64,000 nucleotides of DNA. It comes from Streptomyces diastatochromogenes (GTDB lineage: Bacteria; Actinomycetota; Actinomycetes; Streptomycetales; Streptomycetaceae). Of the stretch, positions 51,327 to 60,549 are shown one piece after another. The stretch is taken from assembly GCA_026913215.1 (NCBI GenBank), contig JAPTYK010000001.1:2356001-2420000 (forward strand). Reading direction: 5' to 3'. The stretch's first letter is position 1; the number at the start of each line of letters is the position of its first letter. The position numbers and the translations under genes are program-made. The notes beneath the pieces are model-generated. The model saw only the letters and a program-made list of their open reading frames with translations. It ran no database searches and was not told the origin of the DNA.

Positions 51327-51577
51327 ATGCGGATTCGAGTGCGGCGCACGGGCGGTTTCGCGGGCATCGAGCGGTCGGCGGAGGTGGAGGTCTCGGGCCC
51401 CGAGTGGGAGTCCCTCACCTCCGCCGTCCTCACGGAGCCCCCGGTGACACCCGCGGCGTGCCGGACGGCTTCTCGTACGAGATCGACATCGACGGCCGCA
51501 CGCTCCACTGCGGCGACCCCCACCTCACGGACGCCCAGAGGACCCTCGTCACGAGGGTCCTCAAGGAAGGCGCGTAG
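51327..51577 (+). CDS. Emfourin-type protealysin inhibitor
   Basis: About 83 residues. RIRVRRTGGFAGIERSAEVEVSG at the start and, after one indel near 51445, GVPDGFSYEIDIDGRTLHCGDPHLTDAQRTLVTRVLKEGA. The sequence and place directly after an M4 protealysin gene match emfourin, a small reversible inhibitor of such proteases. It probably keeps the protease silent in the cytoplasm. Confidence 0.8.
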
Positions 51578-51580
51578 GCC

Positions 51581-52936
51581 CTAGCTCGCGTCCCGGCGCC
51601 AGAACCTGCTCGGTCGGGGAGGGCGGGCTTCCAGGGACCAGTCGCCCTCGGCGCTCTCGACCTGGACGAGAAGGGGGCCCTCGGGCAGCGGGCGGCCGTC
51701 CCGGGGGAGCCTGCTCGCCACGTTGGCCAGCAGGTGGTCGCGGCCGTCCGGCTCGTAGCCCTGGACGAGGAAGTACGCGTGGTCGAACCCCGTGCGGAGC
51801 CGGGAGAGAGGTGGCCGGCCGGACCCGTGTACAGCAGCACGTCGCCGCCTCGGCCCCGGGCGCGGCGGCCGAGTTCCTCCACGGTGCCGACCGGGCGGAC
51901 GGCGAGCGTCCACGCGCTGCCTCCGGCGGTCACGCGCAGGCGCAGCGGGCTCCGGCCGTCGTACCGCAGCAGCGCGCGGCCCTCGTGGTCCGCCAGGGTC
52001 GTGTTCGCGAGCAGACCGTTGGCCTCGCCCTTCTCGTCGAGGCTGTCGACGCAGAAGTAGCCCTCGCCGGCGCGGGTGGTGTCGACCACGACGTAGCCGG
52101 CCGGGATCGGCACGTCGACGGTGAGGGTCGTCCTGCCCTTGCCGCTGCGGACGAACTCGGGGAAGTCCCCTCCGAAGAGCTCGACGTCCGACCGCGGGCC
52201 GTCGTGCGGGGGCCGCTGGACGGGGACCCGGGGCCGGGCCGGACCCTCGGCCTCGGCTTCGGCCTTCCGGACCTTGGCCAGGAGCTCTTCGGGGATGACC
52301 TCCGGGACGGCGTCGGCGGGGCGGGCTCCTCGGCGGGGCCGGGCAGGTCCTCGGGGGCGGACAGGTCCTCGGGGGCGGGCAGGTCCTCGGGGGCGGGCTG
52401 CGGGTCCCTGCCCCGGATGCCGAAGTCCTCGGCGAGGCCGACGAGGCCGGAGTCGTACCCTGGCCCACGGCCCGGAACTTCCACGCCCCGTCGCGCCGGT
52501 AGAACTCGCCGAGGACGAACGCCGTCTCGGTGCTCGCGTCGTCGACCTCGTACAGCGCCAGCTGCTCGCCGGTGGTGGCGCTGATCGTCCGGATGTGGAG
52601 GCCCGGCACCCGGCCGAACGTCCCGTCCTCGCTGGAGGCGGTGATCACGATGCGCCGGACGTCCGGCTCCACCTTCTCGGTGTCGATCTCCAGCCAGTCG
52701 GCGACCCGCCGCTCCTCGTCCCGCACCTGCCCGAGCAGGCGCACCGCGCCGGACGCGTGCGCGGGCTGGTTGTAGAAGACCAGGTCGCCGTCGCCCCTGA
52801 CCCGGCCCCCGGCGTCGAGCAGCAGCGCCGAGGCGTCGACCTCCGGCACTCCGTCACCGGCGGCCCGCCGGACGACCGCGACCCGCCACACCTGCCCGGG
52901 GACCGGCAGGTTTCCCCCCTTGACGATCTCTGTCAC
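51581..52936 (-). CDS. TerD family protein with long Pro/Glu-rich linker
   Basis: About 451 residues. The N-terminal TerD domain starts [21 protein letters not shown] and includes [71 protein letters not shown] linker with three APEDLP-type repeats follows, then a second beta-rich domain ([50 protein letters not shown]). At least three indels (about 52460, 52325, 51805) break the frame. TerD proteins bind calcium and are linked to stress and tellurite resistance; the role here is unknown. Confidence 0.75.
   Translation of the reverse strand: MTEIVKGGNLPVPGQVWRVAVVRRAAGDGVPEVDASALLLDAGGRVRGDGDLVFYNQPAHASGAVRLLGQVRDEERRVADWLEIDTEKVEPDVRRIVITASSEDGTFGRVPGLHIRTISATTGEQLALYEVDDASTETAFVLGEFYRRDGAWKFRAVGQGTTPASSASPRTSASGAGTRSPPPRTCPPPRTCPPPRTCPAPPRSPPRRRRPGGHPRRAPGQGPEGRSRGRGSGPAPGPRPAAPARRPAVGRRALRRGLPRVRPQRQGQDDPHRRRADPGRLRRGRHHPRRRGLLLRRQPRREGRGQRSAREHDPGGPRGPRAAAVRRPEPAAPARDRRRQRVDARRPPGRHRGGTRPPRPGPRRRRAAVHGSGRPPLSRLRTGFDHAYFLVQGYEPDGRDHLLANVASRLPRDGRPLPEGPLLVQVESAEGDWSLEARPPRPSRFWRRDAS
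52341..52394. repeat. 18-bp tandem repeat in the TerD-protein linker
   Basis: Three nearly identical 18-base units (core CAGGTCCTCGGGGGC) encode repeated E-D-L-P/S-A-P on the minus strand. Confidence 0.75.
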
Positions 52937-52993
52937 GGCGCCATGCTGACACGCGCGCCGGGCGGCCGCCCGGAAGACCGCCCAGGAGGTCGT

Positions 52994-53935
52994 CTAGAAG
53001 CCCAGCTTCCGCAGCTGCTTGGGGTCCCGCTGCCAGTCCTTCGCGACCTTCACGTGGAGGTCGAGGAAGACGGGGGTGCCGAGGAGGGCCTCGATGTGCT
53101 TGCGGGACTTCATGCCGACCTCCTTGAGGCGGCTGCCCTTGGGGCCGATGATGATGCCCTTCTGGCTGGGGCGCTCGATGTAGACGTTCGCGTGGATGTC
53201 GAGCAGCGGCCGGTCCGCCGGGCGGTTCTCGCGCGGGATCATCTCCTCGACGACGACCGCGATGGAGTGCGGCAGCTCGTCCCGTACGCCTTCGAGCGCG
53301 GCCTCGCGGATCAGCTCCGCGACCATGACCTGCTCCGGCTCGTCCGTGAGGTCGCCCTCCGGGTAGAGCGGCGGGGACTGCGGGAGGAGCGGGATCAGCA
53401 GGTCGGCGACGAGCTGGACCTGCTTGTCGCCGACGGCCGAGACGGGGACGATCTGCGCCCACTCGATGCCCAGCTCGCGACCGAGCTGGTCGATGGCGAT
53501 GAGCTGCTCGGCGAGGGTCTTGGAGTCCACCAGGTCGGTCTTGGTGACGATGGCGACCTTGGGGGTCTTCTTGATCTCGGCGAGCTCCTTGGCGATGAAG
53601 CGGTCGCCGGGGCCGAGCTTCTGGTCGGCGGGCAGGCAGAAGCCGATGACGTCGACCTCGGCCCAGGTGGTGCGCACGACGTCGTTGAGCCGCTCGCCGA
53701 GGAGGGTGCGCGGCTTGTGGAGGCCGGGGGTGTCGACCAGGATCAGCTGCGCGTCGGGGCGGTGCACGATGCCGCGGACGGTGTGCCGGGTGGTCTGCGG
53801 CCGGTTCGAGGTGATGGCCACCTTCTGGCCGACCAGAGCGTTCGTGAGGGTGGACTTGCCCGCGTTGGGGCGGCCGACGAAGCAGGCGAAGCCGGCCCGG
53901 TGGACGGCTTCGGTTTCTTGGTTGCGAGCGCTCAT
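52994..53935 (-). CDS. era: GTPase Era
   Basis: 313 residues, intact. Essential GTPase that binds 16S rRNA and helps assemble the 30S subunit. G1 GRPNAGKST, effector region SNRPQTTRHTVRGI, G3 LVDTPGLHKPR, G4 IVTKTDLVD, then the KH domain with HANVYIERPSQKGIIIGPKGSRLKEVG and ending DPKQLRKLGF. Start MSARNQ at 53935 preferred from family comparison; an ATG at 53944 adds three residues. Confidence 0.96.
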   Translation of the reverse strand: MSARNQETEAVHRAGFACFVGRPNAGKSTLTNALVGQKVAITSNRPQTTRHTVRGIVHRPDAQLILVDTPGLHKPRTLLGERLNDVVRTTWAEVDVIGFCLPADQKLGPGDRFIAKELAEIKKTPKVAIVTKTDLVDSKTLAEQLIAIDQLGRELGIEWAQIVPVSAVGDKQVQLVADLLIPLLPQSPPLYPEGDLTDEPEQVMVAELIREAALEGVRDELPHSIAVVVEEMIPRENRPADRPLLDIHANVYIERPSQKGIIIGPKGSRLKEVGMKSRKHIEALLGTPVFLDLHVKVAKDWQRDPKQLRKLGF

Positions 53936-53965
53936 GGGGGCCATTGTCCCCGATGAGCGCCCGCC

Positions 53966-54931
53966 TCACGCACTCAGTGCCCGGCGGCGGCGTATCCGCA
54001 GGCCGAAGACCCCGGCCGCGCCGCCCACGAGGAGGACCGAGGCGGCCAGCCAGGGCAGGGCCAGGAAGGAGACGGTGCCGGTCTCCCGCACGCCCTTCGC
54101 GGTGGCGGTGAGGGTGACGTCGCCCCAGTCGAGCTGCGGGGAGCCGGTCCAGCGCTCGGTGAGCCTGATCTTCTGCCGGGGCAGCAGCTCGGCCGGGACC
54201 TTGGCCAGGTCGCGGTCGAGGAGGGTGCGGCCGAAGAGTCCCTCGGCCTTGAGGACGACCTTGGGGTTGAGGGTGACGTTGCCCCGGTTGGTCAGGGTGT
54301 ACGAGACGAGGGCGCTGCTCGTGCGGGTGCCGGGGACCCACGGCCGGTCCTGGTCGAGGGTGACGTCCTCGACGGCGAGGGCGGGGACGGTCGGTCCGTT
54401 GACCCGGAGGTAGACGCGGGCGCCGACCGCGCGCTGGACGCCCATGGCGACGGCCCCCTTGCCGCCCGGGGCGATCCGCTCGTCGAGGGCGACGAGGGCC
54501 CCAGGGTGGTCGCCGGGGTCGGCGTCGGCGGGGACGGTCAGGGTGTAGGGGACGGTGACGGCGGAGCGGGCCGGGACGGTGATCCGGGTCCGCTCGGGCT
54601 TGATCCAGGCGCCCGCGCCGGTCTGCTTCTCCCGCTGGGTGCGGACGGCGAAGCCGCCGTCCCGGTCGGTGTTGTAGGCGTCGGCGCCGTACAGCCGGAA
54701 GGTGAGCGGGGCGGCGGTCTTGTTGGCGACGGTGACCCGGTCGGTGAGCGTGGTGCCGGGGTCGGCGGAGAGGTAGAAGTACGGGCGGCCGCCGAGCTTG
54801 GAGGCGGCCGGGTAGACGGCCCACTCGCCGTTCTCGGCGGCCCGTGCGGCCGGCGCGGGGCCGAGCAGCACGAGGAGGGCGCTCAGCGTGCTCAGCGTGC
54901 TCAGGAGGAGGACGTACGGCTTCGTGCGCAC
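53966..54931 (-). CDS. DUF916-type (WxL-interacting) secreted membrane-anchored protein
   Basis: 321 residues, intact. Signal peptide (VLLLSTLSTLSALLVLL), an N-terminal domain GEWAVYPAASKLGGRPYFYLSADPGTTLTDRVTVANKTAAPLTF typical of DUF916, a second beta domain (SYTLTNRGNVTLNPKVVLKAEGLFG) and a C-terminal helix (LPWLAASVLLVGGAAGVFGL) with RIRRRR. In Firmicutes such proteins bind peptidoglycan and partner with WxL-domain proteins; the adjacent upstream gene here encodes a WxL-like protein. Confidence 0.82.
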   Translation of the reverse strand: MRTKPYVLLLSTLSTLSALLVLLGPAPAARAAENGEWAVYPAASKLGGRPYFYLSADPGTTLTDRVTVANKTAAPLTFRLYGADAYNTDRDGGFAVRTQREKQTGAGAWIKPERTRITVPARSAVTVPYTLTVPADADPGDHPGALVALDERIAPGGKGAVAMGVQRAVGARVYLRVNGPTVPALAVEDVTLDQDRPWVPGTRTSSALVSYTLTNRGNVTLNPKVVLKAEGLFGRTLLDRDLAKVPAELLPRQKIRLTERWTGSPQLDWGDVTLTATAKGVRETGTVSFLALPWLAASVLLVGGAAGVFGLRIRRRRALSA

Positions 54932-55011
54932 GGGTGCGGACCCCGGGGTGCGGATCGGAGACGGGTGCGGAGAGGGGCGGGCGGCCGGGTGCGCGCCCGG
55001 CCGCGGGGCGG

Positions 55012-56342
55012 TCAGGACAGGGTCAGCGTGAGCACGCCCGCGTACGAGCCGGGCGCGGTGAACGCCGGGACGTCGAGGAGAGCTGCGCGTCGACGGTGAA
55101 CTCGCCGCCCGTGAGGGTGCCGTTCGGGGTGGAGGCGAGGGTCGCTCCGCCGCTGCCGACCGGTCCCGCCGATCCGGCGGCGCAGGCGCTGGGGCTGCCG
55201 GCCTTGGCGGTGCAGGCGGGCGTCCAGGAGAGGTTCCCGGCGCCGATGGCTCCGCCGGGGCCGGTGAAGTCGGTGACCTTGCCGGTCAGGGACCAGCCGG
55301 CGGGGCCGCCGCGAAGTCCTGACGGTCACCGTCTGGAGCGCGCCGGTGGCCGCGCCGCCCGCGCCGAAGTCGACGGAGGACAGCTGGACGGCGTCCCCGG
55401 CCTGGGTCATCGACAGCTCGCCCGCGTTGACGGCCGCCGTGATCGTCTGGCTGTTCGGCGGGGCCGGGACGATGACCTTGTACGCGGCGGGTCCGGCGCC
55501 CTTCTCCGGGTCCCAGGCCGTGCCCTCGTACGCCACGATCCCGGTGGTCGCCGGGTCGTTGACCTTCAGGCGCGCGGCGAAGCCGCCCTCGCTGTCGGTC
55601 GTGACGGTCATCTTGTCGGCGGTCTCCGCCGCTCCGGCGCGGCCGACGACGGTGACCTCGGTGAGGGGCTGAACTTGGAGCCGGTGACGGTCACCCGGAC
55701 TCCGGGGTCCCCGGAGGCGTTGTCGAGCTGGAGCGCGCGGAGGTTGGGGCTGGTCACGGGGCTCGCGACGACCGTCTCGGAGACCGGGGCGGGCGGGTTG
55801 AGCACCGTACAGGGGGTGTCCAGCTCCATGAGGTAGCTGGTGTGGATGTTGTAGTCGCCGGGCGAGAGGGTGATCGAGCCGGCCTCGGTGGCGGTGAAGG
55901 TGCCCGTCATGGAGAAGGCCGGGAAGGAGCCCTTGCCGGGGACCGGCGGGTTCTTCTTGGGGCCGGTGACGGTGACCGTGCCGCTCTGGGCACCGCCGAG
56001 GACCACCTTGCCTGTGGGCGTCATGATGTCGGCCGGGAGCGCGAGGTCGACGGGGTTGGACGCGGCGGGCTTGGTGATCGTGTAGGTCACGGTGACGGTC
56101 TCGCCGACCTTGGGGCTCGGCTTGTCGACCGTGATCTGGGCGGTGGTGGCGCCCTCGATCGGCGGGATCTGGGCGATCGGCGGCGGGACGCAGCGGGTCT
56201 GGAATTCCACCGCCTGGGCGGTGGTGGTCGCGCCGGCCGGTGCGGCGAGCGCGCCGCCGCCGGCGACCGCGAGGGCGGTGACGCCGAGGGCGGCGGTCCA
56301 GCGCCGTCTTCGGGCCGCCGCCCGGGATCGGTTGAGTGCCAT
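55012..56342 (-). CDS. Secreted WxL-domain-like surface protein
   Basis: About 443 residues. A signal peptide with basic N-terminus (MALNRSRAAARRRRWTAAL, then VTALAVAGGGALAAPAGA) precedes a beta-sandwich domain (TAQITVDKPSPKVGETVTVTY), an Ig-like middle (LRALQLDNASGDPGVRVTVTGSKFSP) and a C-terminal domain with GWSLTGKVTDFTGPGG, which carries the W-x-L motif, and ending SYAGVLTLTLS. Indels near 55668, 55318 and 55080 break the frame. It lies 80 bases upstream of the DUF916 gene in the same direction, so the two likely form a surface complex. Confidence 0.75.
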
Positions 56343-56423
56343 GTGGGCCCCTCCTGAGGGATGAGAGTGGGCGCCATTGACGGGCGCGGGCGGAGAGAAG
56401 TCAATGGAATCGAGACACACCGA

Positions 56424-56438
56424 CTGATGGCCCATCAG
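56424..56438. promoter_or_regulatory. Palindrome CTGATG-N3-CATCAG before the WxL-like gene
   Basis: CTGATGG-C-CCATCAG, a perfect 15-base palindrome 81 bases before the ATG at 56342. The same half-sites and spacing occur at 6285-6299. Confidence 0.55.
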
Positions 56439-56510
56439 ATGCTGTCAAGATCGGAATGGAGGCACGTTTCCGCAGGTCACAGCCTTCGGCGCACACTCGG
56501 GCGCACGAGA

Positions 56511-56539
56511 GACCGGTGCCGCCCAGGGCGACACCGGTC
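56511..56539 (-). terminator. Hairpin terminator after the small secreted-protein gene
   Basis: GACCGGTG (56511-56518) and CACCGGTC (56532-56539) pair, extended by CGCCC/GGGCG inside, 14 bases past the stop of the gene at 56554. Confidence 0.6.
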
Positions 56540-56553
56540 CGGGTGGTGCGGGC

Positions 56554-57033
56554 TCAGCTGAACACGAACGGTCCCGGCGACTGCGAGGTCACGGCGTCGC
56601 AGTTCACCGTCACCCCGAAGATCACCATCTTGAGGGCGACCCCCGCGAAGTACGAGTTGAGGCTGTCGCCCGAGGCCACGGTCCCGGCGAGGGGACCGAT
56701 CTTGACGGACTGCCCGGCGGAGAGCGCCGGGTTCTTCTTCCCGGTGAAGACCCGGGTGCCACCGCCACCCTTGGCCATCGTCAGGGTGGAGCTGATCGTG
56801 TCGGCGCCGACCGCGACCGGCGTCGTGATGGCCGAGGTGAGGGTGATGGTCGCGGCGGTGCCGCTCTGCGTGGCCGTGAGGTTGGCGGTGCCGCTGCCCC
56901 AGGTGCCACAGTCGTACGTCGCTGTCGCCGAGCCCGGTGCGACGGCGCCGGCCGTCGGGGCGAAGGCGAGTCCGGCGGCGGCGAGCGCCCCGGTGAGTAC
57001 CGCGACGGTCCCTAAGGTGCTTCTGTTTCTCAT
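56554..57033 (-). CDS. Small secreted beta-rich protein
   Basis: 159 residues, intact. Signal peptide (STLGTVAVLTGALAAAGLAFA), then ATYDCGTWGSGTANLTATQSG, ITTPVAVGADTISSTLTMAKGG, FTGKKNPALSAGQSVKIGPLAGT and a second Cys in GVTVNCDAVTS, probably paired with the first. The GKKNP segment recalls GPKKNPPVPGKG in the WxL-like protein next door, so the two may share a domain. It is separated from that gene by a terminator and has its own palindrome upstream. Confidence 0.8.
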   Translation of the reverse strand: MRNRSTLGTVAVLTGALAAAGLAFAPTAGAVAPGSATATYDCGTWGSGTANLTATQSGTAATITLTSAITTPVAVGADTISSTLTMAKGGGGTRVFTGKKNPALSAGQSVKIGPLAGTVASGDSLNSYFAGVALKMVIFGVTVNCDAVTSQSPGPFVFS

Positions 57034-57095
57034 GGCGAGTTCGAACCCTTCTGCTGCCTGACGCAGGGTGCGGACACTGCGTGAACGATGGAGAT

Positions 57096-57110
57096 CTGAC
57101 GGTCCGTCGG
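57096..57110. promoter_or_regulatory. CTGACG-N3-CGTCGG palindrome before the small secreted-protein gene
   Basis: A variant of the CTGATG-N3-CATCAG palindrome with the same half length and spacer (one mismatch in symmetry), 63 bases before the ATG at 57033. Confidence 0.35.
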
Positions 57111-57186
57111 ACGGACCGCTGTCATTGACGCGCAGACCGCCGGGGAAGGCAAGAGAAGGTGCGGTGATCCTTCACAAACACACAAA

Positions 57187-57223
57187 GACAGCGGGGCCCG
57201 GCGTGACGCCGGGCCCCGCTGTC
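57187..57223. terminator. Strong hairpin terminator after the deaminase-like gene
   Basis: GACAGCGGGGCCCGGCGT (57187-57204) pairs with its inverted copy (57206-57223). On the minus strand it is followed by TTTGTGTGTTTG, a U-rich tract. Confidence 0.75.
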
Positions 57224-57251
57224 CTGATCTCGCCGTAGGGCGCCCGCCGGC

Positions 57252-57613
57252 TCAGCCCGCGGTGACGGCCGTCCGCAGCTGCCCGTCCGGGCCCGCGAGC
57301 AGGACCGGGGTCTCCGGCCCGCCCAGGTCCCGCACCGCCGCGCGGTCCTCGTCCGAGAGCTCCCGGCGCTCGACACCACGGCCGCCGCCTCCAGGGACTC
57401 GGCGCCGCTGGCCACGGCCATCGCGACCGCGGTCCGCAGCGCGCTCAGCCTGAGCGACTCCAGCTCCACGGTGCCGGCCACATAGGTGCGGCCCGTCTCG
57501 TCCCGTACGGCCGCGCCCTCGGGCACGCCGTTGCGGGCGCGGGCGCTCCGCGCAAGGGTGATGATCTTGAGGTCCTCGGCGCCCAGGTCGCCGTGCTCGC
57601 TGCTGAGTGTCAT
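57252..57613 (-). CDS. Cytidine-deaminase-like protein lacking visible zinc ligands
   Basis: About 120 residues: LKIITLARSARARNGVPEGAAVRDETGRTYVAGTVELESLRLSALRTAVAMAVASGAESLEAAAVV matches the first half of the small cytidine/blasticidin deaminase fold, and after one indel near 57362 ELSDEDRAAVRDLGGPETPVLLAGPDGQLRTAVTAG. The catalytic C-A-E (or H-A-E) before the helix is replaced by LSALRTA, and the P-C-x-x-C pair is absent. The fold is probably kept but zinc-dependent deamination is unlikely. A homologue near era is a feature I recall from other Streptomyces. Confidence 0.7.
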
Positions 57614-57767
57614 GAGCCGAGCATAGGTCGCGCCCGGGACCGGGCCGGTGCGGGTCTCAGCCCGTGATCGCCCCGGTCTCAGCCCGCGACCGGCCGCACG
57701 GCCTCCGGCCCCGGCCCACGACCGGCCTCACCGGCTCAACCGGCTCCGGCCTCCACCGCCTCCGCGC
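57614..57767. other. Intergenic region with short direct repeats
   Basis: No gene supported. The 16-base CTCAGCCCGCGACCGG at 57679-57694 recurs at the 3' end of the next gene (about 57765-57780), with partial copies between. No terminator-like stem stands out. Confidence 0.4.
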
Positions 57768-58654
57768 TCAGCCCGCGACCGGGTACATCGCCCCCCGGCG
57801 CCCCTCCGGTGACACCAGCCACTCCAGTTTCTCGGCGGTGTCCGCCTCCGGGAGGGGCGTGTGCATCACGATGACCAGGTCCGGGCGGGCCGGGACCCTC
57901 AGCTGGGTCGCCTCGACGACCAGGGTGCCGACCAGCGGGTGGTCCATCTCCTTGCGGTTCTGGCCGCCCGGCAGGATGTCCCGCCGCTCCCACAGCTCCG
58001 CGAACTCCGGGCTGACCGCCTTGGCCTCCTCGACCACCGTCCGGAAGCCCTCGTCGTCCGGGCACTCGGAGCAGGCCGAGCGGAACTGTGCGACGACCTT
58101 CGGCGCCAGCTCCTCCCAGCGGGTCGACCGCGAGCGGTACAGCGGGTCGGTGAAGAACGCGACCAGGCAGTTCTGGGCGATCTCCGGCCGCATCCCGAGC
58201 ACGATCGCCGCCGCGTCGTTGTACATGACGGTGTTCCAGTACTGGTCCATGATGTGCGCCGGGAACGGCATCCACGCGTCGATGAGCCGCTGGAGGCCGT
58301 GGCACATGTCCCGGTCCTCGGGGGCCAGTTCGAGCGCCGGCGGGTTCAGCGCCGCCAGGACGTACAGATGGCGGCGCTCCGCCGGGCTCAGCCGCAGCAC
58401 CCGCGCCACCGAGTCGAGGACCTGCGGGGAGACCGTGATGTCCCGGCCCTGCTCCAGCCACTGGTACCAGGAGACCCCGACGCCCGCGAGGACCGCGACC
58501 TCCTCGCGGCGCAGGCCCGGGTGCGGCGCCGGGCACCGCCGTCCGGGAGGCCCGCCTCGGCCGGGGTGACCCGGGCCCGGCGGCTCATCAGGAACTCGCG
58601 GAGTTCACCGAGTCGGTGCCGCTTCGCGCTGGTGCTCTCGAGAGCGGTGGCCAC
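57768..58654 (-). CDS. XRE-family regulator with MmyB-like ligand-binding domain
   Basis: About 295 residues. The N-terminal part (KRHRLGELREFLMSRRARVTPAEAGL) is separated by an indel near 58525 from the HTH REEVAVLAGVGVSWYQWLEQGRDITVSPQVL and the sensor domain (LRLSPAERRHLYVLA, IMDQYWNTVMYNDAAAIVLGM, EFAELWERRDILPGGQNRKEMDHPLVGTLVVEATQLRVPARPDLVIVMHTP). GTG start at 58654. Divergent from an MFS exporter, repeating the arrangement at 26208-28627. Confidence 0.87.
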
Positions 58655-58775
58655 GTGTGCTTCCTCCCCCTGGACGCATGGTGGATGCCGGTGGCGCCCG
58701 TCGGTGCCTGGTGGTGCGACCAACAGGATAAGTTCCCGCTCCCCGGCATTGTTCCCGGGCGCCGAAGGTGGACGC

Positions 58776-60195
58776 ATGGCAACGACGACCACCAAGCCCG
58801 CATCCGCCACCGCACCCGCCGCTCCCCCGGCTCCCCCCGCTCCCCCGGCCCTCACCGGCCGCGACCGGCTCGTCCTCTTCGTCCTGTGCGCCGCCCAGTT
58901 CATGGTGGCGCTCGACTTCTCCGTCCTGAACGTCGCCCTGCCCGTCCTCGGCGCCGACCTGCGCTTCGACCAGTCCGCCCTGCAGTGGGCCGTCACCGCC
59001 TTCGCCCTGCCCTCCGGCGGCTTCCTGCTCCTCTTCGGCCGGATCGGCGACCTCTTCGGCCGCAAGAGGCTCTTCCTCTCCGGCCTCGCGCTCTTCGGCG
59101 CGGCCTCTCTGCTCGCCACCCTCGCCTGGAACCCCGCCTCCTTCCTCGCCGGCCGCGCCCTCCAGGGCCTCGGCGCGGCGGCGATCGTGCCGACCGGCAT
59201 GGCGCTGCTGACCACCGCCTTCCCCGAGGGCCCGCTGCGGGCGAGGGCGCTCGGCATCTCCGGCACCCTGATGTCCCTCGGCTTCACCATCGGCATGGTG
59301 CTCGGCGGGGTCATGACCGACACCCTCGGCTGGCGCTCCACGATGGGCCTGCTCGCCGTCTTCACCCTGATCGTGCTGCCGCTCGCCCCGGGCCTGCTGC
59401 CCGAGTCCCGCACCCCGAGCGGCCCCGCCTCGACGTGCCCGGCGCGCTGACCGTCACCGGCGGTCTGCTCTCCTGATCTACGCCCTGACGACGGCGGCCG
59501 AGCGCGGCTTCGGCGGCCTGGACGTCCCCGTCGCCCTGGCCCTCGGCGTGCTGCTGCTCGTGGCCTTCGGCGTGATCGAGTCCCGGCACCCGGCCCCGCT
59601 GGTCTCGCTGCCGGTGCTGCGCCGCCGCACCGTCGCCTTCGGCAACCTGGGCGGTCTGGTCACGTTCTCGATGATGTCGACGATCGTCTTCGTCCTGACC
59701 CTGTACCTCCAGGAGACCCTGGGCCTCTCGGCCTTCGCCTCCGGCATCGTCTTCGGCGTCCAGGGCGTGTGCTCGGTGCTCGCCGGCATGATCACCCCGA
59801 AGGTGATCGGCCGCTTCGGCGCCCACCGCACCCTGGTGGTCTCGCTCCTCGGCCAGGGCCTGCTGACCGCCGCGATCCTCGGCATCGGCCGCGAGTCGGG
59901 CGCGGTCCTGGCGACGGTGGCCGTCTCGCTGGCGTCGATGCTGCACCTCGGCGCGATCATCTCGTACGGCGTGACCGTCACCTCCGGCGTCCGCGACGAG
60001 GAGCAGGGGCTCGCGACCGGTCTGGTCACCACCACCCAGCAGGTCGGGCTCACCGTCGGCATCCCGCTGCTCGGCGTCCTCGCCACCACCGGATCCGACC
60101 TCTTCGCCGGGGTCCGCACGGTCATCGCCCTCGACGCGGCGATCGTGGTCGGCGCGGCGCTCGTGGTCGCCCTCGGCCTGCGGCGCCGGTCCTGA
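58776..60195 (+). CDS. MFS exporter, DHA2 family
   Basis: About 473 residues: a Pro/Ala-rich N-terminus, then FMVALDFSVLNVALPVLGADL, motif A LLFGRIGDLFGRKRLF, GRALQGLGAAAIVPTGMALL, motif C LGFTIGMVLGGVMTDTLGWR. Indels near 59428 and 59472 separate the second half, starting LIYALTTAAERGFGG, with LYLQETLGLSAFASGIVFGVQG and EEQGLATGLVTTTQQVGLTVG. Probably controlled by the divergent XRE regulator. Substrate unknown. Confidence 0.88.
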
Positions 60196-60196
60196 G

Positions 60197-60549
60197 TCAG
60201 GGACGGTCGAGGCGGAGCCGTACGGCCTTCGGCAGACCCGCGACCACCAGGTCGTACGAGTCCTCGACGAGCTCCCGGACCATCCGGTCCGGGAGCTCTC
60301 CGACGGTCACGGTGTTCCAGTGCCGCTTGTTCATGTGGTAGCCGGGGGCGATGGCCGGGTGCTCCGTCCGAGCCGTACGGCCTCGTCCGGATCGCACTTG
60401 AGGTTGACCCGCAGGGGCCGGCCGTCGAGCCACGAGAGCGCGAACATCTTCCCGGCGACCTTGAAGACGGAGGTGTCCGGCCCGAAGGGGAACTCCTCCG
60501 AGGCGTCGTTGAAGTCCAGGCAGAGGGCGCGCAGCTCGTCGGGGGTCAT
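60197..60549 (-). CDS. MmcQ/YjbR family DNA-binding-like protein
   Basis: About 117 residues. [57 protein letters not shown] and, after one indel near 60362, [34 protein letters not shown] match the YjbR fold with the conserved H-W-N. Members bind DNA non-specifically or are uncharacterised. The start overlaps the stop of the CBS-protein gene by four bases. Confidence 0.85.
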
